A stretch of DNA of 42,598 bases from Lysinibacillus sp. FJAT-14745 (GTDB taxonomy: Bacteria > Bacillota > Bacilli > Bacillales_A > Planococcaceae), in contig NZ_LITM01000006.1 of the NCBI RefSeq assembly GCF_001275675.1, positions 388,752 through 431,349 of the forward strand. The letters are read 5' to 3'. Shown here one piece after another: positions 1 through 5,671 of the stretch. Numbering within the stretch: position 1 is the stretch's first letter; each line of letters starts with the position of its first letter. The notes under the pieces were generated by a model, which was not told the DNA's origin, ran no database searches, and saw only the letters and a list, made by a program, of their open reading frames with translations. A program made the position numbers and the translations under genes.

Positions 1-77
1 TTTTCACTTTTTTTCTATACTTTAATGGAAATTTATTGAATTTTTTTATGGTCAACCCCAAGTTATGGTGATGAGCC
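1..77. repeat. Terminal end of an ISL3-like insertion sequence (left window edge)
   Basis: These bases recur, inverted and nearly identical, at the other edge of the window (42523-42598); the main differences are the length of a T run and two substitutions. The inner boundary ends in GGTGATGAGCC, reverse complement GGCTCATCACC, a GGCTC-type terminus like those of ISL3-family elements. The same terminus bounds the short elements at 1751-2007 and 4505-4574. The repeat runs off the window, so its full length and any transposase are unseen. The family is inferred from the terminus and the 8-bp duplications of the short relatives. Confidence 0.6.
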
Positions 78-304
78 GAATTTCGTACAAACATAGTGGA
101 ATTATGGAAGTCGCTTTTTCATAAATTTAGCTGACACTAATAAATGTGGGATTATTTACATATCAAGGAATACTTTATCGTACATTGAGTAAATACTAGT
201 GTACGTCTTTTTTTCGTCCAATATGCATATAATTAGACATATTAACTTTTTTCCAACTTAAAACGTCAAAAAGAGGGGTAAATTTTGCAAGAGAGGACTT
301 ATGT

Positions 305-1240
305 ATGGAAAAAAATACGAAACGCTCTAAGGAAAAAAAGAGCAAGAAGAAAATTTGGCTTTGGATAGTAAGTAGCTTATTAACAATTTTTTTAATTTTT
401 ATAGGTACTGCTTATTACACTATCCAAAAAACGATGAATAAAATAAATACACCATTACTTGAAACGACAGGTGATGACAATAAAGAACAAAAAGTAGTTA
501 CGAAGAAAGACCCGTTTTCTGTGTTAATGCTTGGAGTGGATGAACGTAAAAATGACATTGGGCGTTCAGACACGATGATTGTTATTACGGTGAACCCTGA
601 AAAACACACGATGAAGATGCTCAGTATACCTCGAGATACACGTACAGAAATTATTGGTCATAATTCCGTCGATAAAATCAACCATGCCTATGCATTTGGG
701 GGCGTCCCAATGGCGGTGAACACGGTGAAGCATTTTTTAGATATACCAATTGATTATTATGTGTATGTTAATATGGAGGGATTCCTGCAAATTATCGACA
801 CGATTGGTGGGGTAACAATTGATAATGACATGGATTTAACTTATGACTCCTACCATTATCCGAAGGGTGAGATAACTTTAAACGGTGATAAGGCACTGAT
901 TTTTTCACGTATTCGCTATGAAGATCCCCGTGGTGATTTTGGTCGTCAAATTCGTCAACGACAAATTATTGAAGCGGTTCTGAAAAAAGCCTCTTCAACA
1001 CCTTCTATATTATTAAAGGCTACAGATATGCTTGATGTAGTAGGAGATAATGTCCGTATGAATTTTACGATGAAGGACTTAATCCAACTACAAAGTATTT
1101 ATAAAAAAATGGATGGTAATATTGAGCAGTTGTCGTTTAAAGAGGGAAATGGCAAAAAGATTGACCGAATATGGTATTTCATCCCTGAAGAGACAGAGCT
1201 AGAAAAAATCAAATCGGAATTAAAAGCCAGTTTGCAATAA
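305..1240 (+). CDS. LytR-CpsA-Psr (LCP) family cell-wall polymer ligase
   Basis: LCP proteins transfer undecaprenyl-linked anionic polymers such as teichoic acids onto peptidoglycan outside the membrane. The 311-residue product has a lysine-rich cytosolic head (1-16), one membrane segment (about 17-40) and an extracellular LCP domain from about residue 70 to 235. The conserved residues that hold the polyprenyl phosphate are visible: the GRSDT stretch (86-90), PRDT (109-112) and the arginine-rich SRIRYEDPRGDFGR segment (201-214). Length is normal for the family. An AGAGAGG stretch lies upstream of the ATG. No terminator follows until 1455, so the small reading frame at 1305 is probably on the same transcript. 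Which of the several LCP paralogues this is cannot be told, so no symbol is given. Confidence 0.9.
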   Translation: MEKNTKRSKEKKSKKKIWLWIVSSLLTIFLIFIGTAYYTIQKTMNKINTPLLETTGDDNKEQKVVTKKDPFSVLMLGVDERKNDIGRSDTMIVITVNPEKHTMKMLSIPRDTRTEIIGHNSVDKINHAYAFGGVPMAVNTVKHFLDIPIDYYVYVNMEGFLQIIDTIGGVTIDNDMDLTYDSYHYPKGEITLNGDKALIFSRIRYEDPRGDFGRQIRQRQIIEAVLKKASSTPSILLKATDMLDVVGDNVRMNFTMKDLIQLQSIYKKMDGNIEQLSFKEGNGKKIDRIWYFIPEETELEKIKSELKASLQ

Positions 1241-1304
1241 ATACTAAAGAGTAACAATTTGAGTGATAGCTGTAAATATTTTGACAATGAAGGGAGGAAG
1301 AAAA

Positions 1305-1448
1305 ATGAATGGGAGGACCCAGGTGCTTAGGTATACAGCTCTAAATAATTGCATGCAAAGCTATGTGCCTAAGCGTAAAGTTCAAAAAAAACCAGTCAGT
1401 TCAGCTATACGTCATTTACAACTATTTTGCTTAAAAATTTTCATGTAA
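1305..1448 (+). CDS. Small 47-aa basic protein, unknown
   Basis: A short reading frame starts at an ATG preceded by AGGGAGGAAG at good spacing and ends just before a strong terminator. It follows the LCP gene with no terminator between them. The predicted peptide is basic (RTQVLRY, PKRKVQKK) with no recognisable domain. Its first half coincides with an inverted repeat, GCTTAGG near 1325 paired with CCTAAGC near 1370, extended by AGCT on each side. The segment may therefore be a structured RNA rather than, or as well as, a coding region. Not recognised. Confidence 0.4.
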   Translation: MNGRTQVLRYTALNNCMQSYVPKRKVQKKPVSSAIRHLQLFCLKIFM

Positions 1449-1454
1449 AACATA

Positions 1455-1500
1455 AAAAATCATTCAGGTAGGGTGCATGCCTAGTTGAATGATTTTTTTA
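1455..1500 (+). terminator. Rho-independent terminator after LCP/small ORF
   Basis: A long stem, AAATCATTCAGGTAGG against CCTAGTTGAATGATTT with one bulge, is followed by a run of Ts. Confidence 0.85.
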
Positions 1501-1514
1501 TTTTATTCAACTGT

Positions 1515-1543
1515 TTGAAATATCAGAAAATTTAGTGTATAAT
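1515..1543 (+). promoter_or_regulatory. SigA-type promoter for the 36-aa membrane peptide
   Basis: TTGAAA (1515-1520) and TATAAT (1538-1543) are separated by exactly 17 bases. The next gene starts 31 bases downstream of the -10 box. Confidence 0.75.
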
Positions 1544-1574
1544 TGCATTAGAAATGGTTGAGGGAGTGATTGTG

Positions 1575-1685
1575 ATGATCATAGGCACATTTTTATTAGC
1601 AGTTGCATTACATATCGGTATTGTTTTAGCAGTAGACTTAATGAATGAGCAGCAACACTCTACTACGCAAAGTAACCATTTATAA
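1575..1685 (+). CDS. 36-aa single-pass membrane peptide
   Basis: This small gene has a complete expression unit: a consensus promoter (1515-1543), a GAGG ribosome site about 10 bases before the ATG (a GTG codon directly precedes it in frame), and its own terminator (1714-1748). The product is a hydrophobic helix of about 21 residues (IIGTFLLAVALHIGIVLAVDL) followed by a short polar tail rich in Q, S, T and H. It is too short for domain assignment. Single-pass peptides of this kind often act on partner membrane proteins, but nothing here identifies a partner. Confidence 0.6.
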   Translation: MIIGTFLLAVALHIGIVLAVDLMNEQQHSTTQSNHL

Positions 1686-1713
1686 TTTAAAAACAAAAGA
1701 ATAGAATACATCT

Positions 1714-1748
1714 AGGCAAAGCTATTAAGTAGCTTTGTCTATTTTTTT
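1714..1748 (+). terminator. Terminator of the 36-aa peptide gene
   Basis: AGGCAAAGCTA pairs with TAGCTTTGTCT around a 5-base loop and is followed by ATTTTTTTGT. Confidence 0.85.
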
Positions 1749-1750
1749 GT

Positions 1751-2007
1751 GGCTCGTCACCTAAAATTGGGGATGGCATTTATCTGCGGATTTTAGCCAG
1801 ACCGGACCAGTTTTCTTTCGGACCTGAGCGTTTCTTTGGCTAATGGTTTTCACATGGACTCCAGCGTAGCAGATGAGACCTTGGAGCGAAGAGAGTAGGG
1901 GAATCGCCTTCGTAACCAACATCCTTTTGGCTCAAGCGCCTCATCCGACGCCCCCAGAAAAGCGCCTAGTCGGAACGGAAATCAACCTGACATTTTGGTG
2001 ATGAGCT
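1751..2007. mobile_element. Family B miniature element (ISL3-like ends)
   Basis: A 257-base non-coding block starts GGCTCGTCACC and ends GGTGATGAGCT, imperfect terminal inverted repeats that match the IS-like ends at both window edges. The flanking octamers TTTTTTGT and ATTTTGGT agree at 6 of 8 positions, compatible with an old 8-bp duplication. The centre contains CGCCTTCGTAACCAACATC, also found inside the family A element at 30077-30430. It fills the gap between the 36-aa peptide gene and the signal peptidase. No protein is encoded. Confidence 0.6.
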
Positions 2008-2042
2008 ATTTTGGTAAACTTGAAACAATTTATGTGATTAAT

Positions 2043-2072
2043 TCGTCAATATACTGTAGAAAATGTTATACT
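2043..2072 (+). promoter_or_regulatory. Candidate promoter of signal peptidase gene
   Basis: TCGTCA (4 of 6 consensus matches) lies 18 bases before TATACT (2067-2072), 27 bases upstream of the chosen start. The -10 box is good and the -35 box weak. Confidence 0.45.
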
Positions 2073-2099
2073 ATAAAAAAACAGTATCGGGGAATGAGC

Positions 2100-2657
2100 A
2101 TGCAACAAGAGAGAACAAGTTTCAAAAAAGAATTAATATCCTATCTTAAAATTATTGTGATTACAGCTATTATTGTTTTAGGCTGTAAGCAATTTTTATT
2201 TGCACCGATTAAAGTGCAAGGGGCTTCTATGTACCCAACTTATCATGATAAGGATCTTATTATTGTAAGTAAAATGAGTAAAATTGACCGCTTTGATCAA
2301 ATTGTCTTTCAATCACCAACAGAAGATGAACTATATATTAAACGAGTAATTGGTCTGCCAGGTGATACAGTTGAAATGAAAGATGATGTTTTGTATGTAA
2401 ATGGCAAAGCTTATAAAGAAGATTATGTGAATCGCCAAACGGATGATCCTAATCAATTACGTATTACAGAAAATTTCACATTAGAGCAATTAGTAAATGA
2501 AAAAAAGGTTCCTGAAGGTAAGTATTTTGTACTTGGGGACAACCGTTTAAAAAGTTCTGATAGCCGTCATTATGGCTTAATTTCTAAAGATGCCATCTAT
2601 GGTGAAGCTAAATTAACAATATATCCGTTTAGTCGTTTCCATATCGGTCCAAAATAA
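2100..2657 (+). CDS. lepB: Signal peptidase I (S26 family)
   Basis: Cleaves signal peptides from proteins exported by the Sec and Tat routes, acting on the outer face of the cytoplasmic membrane. The 185-residue product has an N-terminal membrane anchor (about 16-34) followed by the catalytic fold. The Ser-Lys dyad is visible: Ser43 in QGASMYPT and Lys81 in YIKRVIGLPGD. The C-terminal boxes GKYFVLGDNR and SSDSR are also present. Length matches the short Bacillus Sip type. The ATG at 2100 was chosen because GGGGA lies 6 bases upstream; in-frame starts at 2094 and 1995 have the ribosome site too close or absent, and the latter lies in the mobile element. It is a single-gene unit ending at a bidirectional terminator. 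Confidence 0.95.
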   Translation: MQQERTSFKKELISYLKIIVITAIIVLGCKQFLFAPIKVQGASMYPTYHDKDLIIVSKMSKIDRFDQIVFQSPTEDELYIKRVIGLPGDTVEMKDDVLYVNGKAYKEDYVNRQTDDPNQLRITENFTLEQLVNEKKVPEGKYFVLGDNRLKSSDSRHYGLISKDAIYGEAKLTIYPFSRFHIGPK

Positions 2658-2676
2658 AATAAATTGGGACTTTCAG

Positions 2677-2709
2677 TAAAAAAAGAGGCACTAGTGTCCT
2701 CTTTTTTTA
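2677..2709. terminator. Bidirectional terminator between lepB and the minus-strand ORF
   Basis: AAAAAAGAGG and CCTCTTTTTTT flank CACTAGTG, giving A and T runs on both sides. It serves the convergent genes on either side. Confidence 0.85.
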
Positions 2710-2714
2710 CTTTT

Positions 2715-2921
2715 TTAGTTTGGTGAGAATGCTTTGCAAACTTTATAAGTGGGGTAATAGACACAAACTGTTGAATTTTCAACAGTTTCTTTTATGGGGA
2801 CTTGCTGTTTGCTCAGACTAGGAGAAATGATTGCTGGTTTATCGATTGAGAGCTCTTCTACTAATGGTTCTACACCATAAAACAACAATAAAAAATAGCA
2901 TACTAAACCTACTATACGCAA
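2715..2921 (-). CDS. Small membrane-anchored/exported hypothetical protein
   Basis: A minus-strand frame of 68 codons from a TTG at 2921, preceded by GAGGTGA four bases upstream. An ATG at 2966 is also in frame but has no ribosome site. The product has a hydrophobic N-terminus (RIVGLVCYFLLLFYGV), suggesting a signal peptide or anchor, then a polar region with two cysteines near the C-terminus (CVYYPTYKVC). It ends directly at the shared terminator, which supports it being a gene. Family not recognised. Confidence 0.45.
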   Translation of the reverse strand: MRIVGLVCYFLLLFYGVEPLVEELSIDKPAIISPSLSKQQVPIKETVENSTVCVYYPTYKVCKAFSPN

Positions 2922-3110
2922 ACAATCACCTCGCAATGTTCCTGTTATATTAGTATGTATGGTCAAACTTTAAAAAATATAAGCAAAATCTAAAATTTCT
3001 CTCTCTTGAAATGATTTTTTATTAGGTAAGCGTTTGCATTTCAATGATTGAAAGTGCTATAGTGAACCGATTTTATGGATGATAAGGAAGAGAGACTAAT
3101 AAAAAAATTG

Positions 3111-3139
3111 TTGTCATGCAAAATTCAATATGCTAATAT
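3111..3139 (+). promoter_or_regulatory. Promoter of the pbuE riboswitch transcript
   Basis: TTGTCA (3111-3116) and TAATAT (3134-3139) are separated by 17 bases. Transcription would start about 20 bases before the aptamer. Confidence 0.7.
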
Positions 3140-3159
3140 ATCTAACGTAAATATTTAAT

Positions 3160-3224
3160 CTGTATAACCTCAATGATATGGATTGAGGGTCTCTACCAGG
3201 AACCATAAAATCCTGACTACAAAA
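3160..3224 (+). promoter_or_regulatory. Purine riboswitch aptamer, C74 (guanine-type)
   Basis: All core elements of the purine aptamer are present. P2 is CCTCAAT/ATTGAGG (3168-3174 and 3182-3188) around loop GATATGG. J2/3 is GTCTCTAC (3189-3196). P3 is CAGGA/TCCTG with loop containing CCATAAA. J3/1 is GACTAC (3215-3220). The specificity base (position 74 in xpt numbering) is the C at 3217, which pairs with guanine; the B. subtilis pbuE adenine switch has U there. The rest is very close to the pbuE aptamer as I remember it. P1 has only four continuous pairs (TGTA/TACA). The 3' half overlaps the terminator stem, so ligand binding should favour read-through. Confidence 0.9.
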
Positions 3225-3258
3225 ATTTTGCTTCATTTTTGTAGTCAGGATTTTTTTC
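3209..3258 (+). terminator. Riboswitch expression-platform terminator
   Basis: A 17-bp perfect stem, with arms at 3209-3225 and 3236-3252, is followed by Ts. The 5' arm is made of the aptamer's P3 3' strand, J3/1 and P1 3' strand. Terminator and ligand-bound aptamer are therefore mutually exclusive, which makes this an ON switch. The terminator 3' arm reads GTAGTC, so it remains perfectly paired with the C74 aptamer strand. Confidence 0.9.
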
Positions 3259-3305
3259 TTTTAAATCGCCTACAAAAATGCAAGTGTAATAGAAGGGTGA
3301 TTACT

Positions 3306-4496
3306 ATGAATTGGAGAGTGTATATTCTTGCCGTTACAACCTTTGCGGTAGGATTGGTGGAATTAATTGTAGGTGGTATATTGCCAACAATTGCAGAGGA
3401 TTTAAATGTGTCTTTAGCAACAGCGGGACAATTAATTACACTATTTGCTCTTGTCTATGCAATATCTGCGCCTGTCCTTTTATCATTAACCGCAAAAGTG
3501 GAAAGGAAGCGTCTTTATCTTATTTCTTTATTTATTTTTACTTTAGGTAATCTAATGACGTATTTTAGTACGACGTTCTTGATCGTCATGATTGCTAGAA
3601 TTTTCACAGCGATGAGTACTGCATTGGTCATCGTTTTATCCTTAACAATTACAACAAAGATTGTTGAACCAAGACATCGTGCAAAAGCTTTAGGGCTTGT
3701 GTTCATGGGTGTCAGTTCTGCACTTGTCATCGGTGTCCCAATGGGGATATTTGTGGCAGAAACGTTTGGGTGGCGAGCTGTGTTCCTAGGAATAGCGCTT
3801 CTTTCAACTGTATCTATGATTCTTATTGCGTTACTACTTGAAAAAATGCCAGTTGTAGAAGTCGTCCCATTAAAGGCTCAAATAAAATCATTAGCCAATT
3901 TAAAAATCTTAAGTGCACAATTAATAACACTATTTATGCTGGCTGGTCATTACATGCTTTACGCATATTTAACACCATTTTTAGTAGAAGCATTTGATAT
4001 GAGTGCCTCTTGGATTAGTATCTGTTATCTAATCTTCGGCATCGCGTCTGTCAGTGGGAATGCTTTAGGTGGTTGGCTAGGTGACAAAATTGGTACTGGT
4101 AAAGCCATTCTATTGATTGTCTCTTCATTCGCCGTTGTATTATTTAGTATTCCTTACACGATTGTTGCTTTACCTCTCTTTTTAGTCGTAACAGTTTTAT
4201 GGGGTGCACTTAGCTGGGCTCTTACACCGCCATTACAAAATTATTTAATTCAAACTGATCCAAAAACATCTGATATTCAACAAAGCTTAAATACGGCTGC
4301 ATTACAAATCGGTATATCCATAGGTTCAGCTGTCGGTGGAGCTATGTTTGCTGTTACAGGATCGGTTATGCATTTAGCTAGCTTCGGTGCCATTTTAGTT
4401 TTATGTGCTCTAGGCTGTGCTATTTTCTCTCTAAAAAGAGTGCCAGTTTCACATGGGGCTGAACTAGAGCTGAAATCCGCTCACAACAACTCATAG
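3306..4496 (+). CDS. pbuE: Purine base/nucleoside efflux MFS transporter PbuE
   Basis: A 396-residue major facilitator with about 12 membrane segments. The sequence is close to B. subtilis PbuE from its N-terminus (VGLVELIVGGILP, AGQLITLFAL) through the loop-2 region (TAKVERKRLYL) to the second half (LAGHYMLYAY, SDIQQSLNTAALQIGI). PbuE exports hypoxanthine, adenine and guanine. The ATG at 3306 was chosen because GAAGGGTGATT precedes it and because an earlier in-frame start at 3183 would lie inside the riboswitch. Expression should rise when the aptamer upstream binds its purine, as expected for an efflux pump. It stands alone, followed by a small mobile element. Confidence 0.93.
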   Translation: MNWRVYILAVTTFAVGLVELIVGGILPTIAEDLNVSLATAGQLITLFALVYAISAPVLLSLTAKVERKRLYLISLFIFTLGNLMTYFSTTFLIVMIARIFTAMSTALVIVLSLTITTKIVEPRHRAKALGLVFMGVSSALVIGVPMGIFVAETFGWRAVFLGIALLSTVSMILIALLLEKMPVVEVVPLKAQIKSLANLKILSAQLITLFMLAGHYMLYAYLTPFLVEAFDMSASWISICYLIFGIASVSGNALGGWLGDKIGTGKAILLIVSSFAVVLFSIPYTIVALPLFLVVTVLWGALSWALTPPLQNYLIQTDPKTSDIQQSLNTAALQIGISIGSAVGGAMFAVTGSVMHLASFGAILVLCALGCAIFSLKRVPVSHGAELELKSAHNNS

Positions 4497-4504
4497 TTTG
4501 GAGT

Positions 4505-4574
4505 GGCTCATCAGATGCTCCCCAGGAAAGCACTCGGTTGGAACTGAAATCAACCCACGTTATGGTGATGAGCT
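4505..4574. mobile_element. Family B miniature element, 70-bp deletion form
   Basis: Starts GGCTCATCAGATG and ends GGTGATGAGCT, the same termini as the IS-like window edges. It is flanked by TTTGGAGT (4497-4504) and TTTAGAGT (4575-4582), an 8-bp target duplication with one mismatch. The interior matches the right half of the element at 1751-2007 (CGGTTGGAACTGAAATCAACC against CTAGTCGGAACGGAAATCAACC), so most of the centre is deleted. Confidence 0.65.
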
Positions 4575-4678
4575 TTTAGAGTAGAATTTTTGGATTAAAT
4601 ACCCAGAAAATACTGCTGAAAAAGAAGGACAATGATATATAGAGAGAGAATGTAAGTTTAGAGGAGGTTGGTAAATAC

Positions 4679-4960
4679 ATGCAGATAGATTTAACAGAAA
4701 TTAAAGGAAATGTGAAAGTTGTCGCAACGATTGACCAGACGCTTTACCGAAATGTGGGTGCTATTATTTTATATGAAGAGGATTCACACACTTTATCTGT
4801 ACGAAAACTAAAACGAAAAATCGCTGATCAATATATACCAACAGACGAACTCGAAAACTTTATGTTTGACTCGCAGGCAGATGCTATAAAATTTACTCAT
4901 AAGCTTACTAGAATGAGTGCACTCGATTATTTATTAGTTGCAAATAAAGAGAGACAATAA
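4679..4960 (+). CDS. 93-aa hypothetical protein
   Basis: A single small gene with a strong ribosome site (GAGGAGGT) before its ATG and its own terminator at 5003. The product is soluble with alternating beta-like and charged segments: an N-terminal VKVVATIDQTLYRNVGAIILY stretch, then a basic stretch (RKLKRKIADQ), then a probable helix (SQADAIKFTHKLTRM). No signal peptide or membrane segment is seen and the family is not recognised. Confidence 0.6.
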   Translation: MQIDLTEIKGNVKVVATIDQTLYRNVGAIILYEEDSHTLSVRKLKRKIADQYIPTDELENFMFDSQADAIKFTHKLTRMSALDYLLVANKERQ

Positions 4961-5002
4961 AATAATTGCAAGACTGGCCTATAGGGGGTCTACGCATGTA
5001 AG

Positions 5003-5039
5003 GGCATTTGGAGTAGCCATATTCCAAATGTCTTTTTTT
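5003..5039 (+). terminator. Terminator after the 93-aa gene
   Basis: GGCATTTGGA pairs with TTCCAAATGTC across a 9-base loop, followed by TTTTTTTG. Confidence 0.85.
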
Positions 5040-5187
5040 GTGCTCATAGCTAGCAAGAAGATTATTTGTGTCTAAATTGGCTTAATAGTCATCGCGATTT
5101 ATCTCGCAGGAACTACCCATAAAATACGATTGATGGAGAACTAGTAGGGATGAAGAAAATACCACTGATTTAAGTTTCACTCTATAT

Positions 5188-5388
5188 CAGGCGTGTTGAT
5201 TAGGAAAAACTAGGTTTATTATTGAGCGATAAAAGGATTTTTTTGTTGCTATTTTGCTAATATATTCCCATTCTAACTGATTGTAGCGTAGGGCTACTCG
5301 ACTCCCGCGGGAAAGCGAGTAGCCCGTAGCGGAAATCAGAGCCTTCTAATTAATCGATATGGATAAAAATGGTTAATCGACACACCTG
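5188..5388. mobile_element. Family A miniature inverted-repeat element, copy 1
   Basis: A 201-bp non-coding element. The left end CAGGCGTGTTGATTAG and right end (read inward) CAGGTGTGTCGATTAA match at 13 of 16 positions. Flanking 9-mers ACTCTATAT (5179-5187) and ACTTTATAT (5389-5397) agree at 8 of 9, a target duplication. The centre is a perfect hairpin, GGGCTACTCG against CGAGTAGCCC, enclosing CTCCCGCGGGAAAG. A second copy is at 30077-30430. It occupies most of the gap before the ATPase; the remaining AT-rich 280 bases up to 5671 show no further feature I can support. Confidence 0.75.
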
Positions 5389-5671
5389 ACTTTATATATA
5401 ATTTCACCTATAAACAAATATTTAATTTCTATATCGATTATTATCATACTGGAATAGGACAAGGAATAGATTGTTGTAGTTAAAGTATTTTAGGGGCTCG
5501 AGTAGATAGAGAGTCTGATGATTCAATACTATTTTTAGGATATATAAGTTTCTCTCTGCCTAAGATAGATAATTCAAAGGAGTCTACTGATGGGAATCTA
5601 ACTTATTAACTAATAATAACAGTTATGAATTAGCATGATTGTCTAATAATTTCAAATGGAGGGGGAATCGA

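Noticed and set aside
3183..3305. N-terminal extension of PbuE starting inside the riboswitch
   Set aside because: The open frame there runs through the aptamer and terminator, has no ribosome site, and has no match to known PbuE N-termini.
3306..4496. Drug efflux MFS pump
   Set aside because: Sequence similarity and the purine riboswitch point to the purine exporter PbuE.
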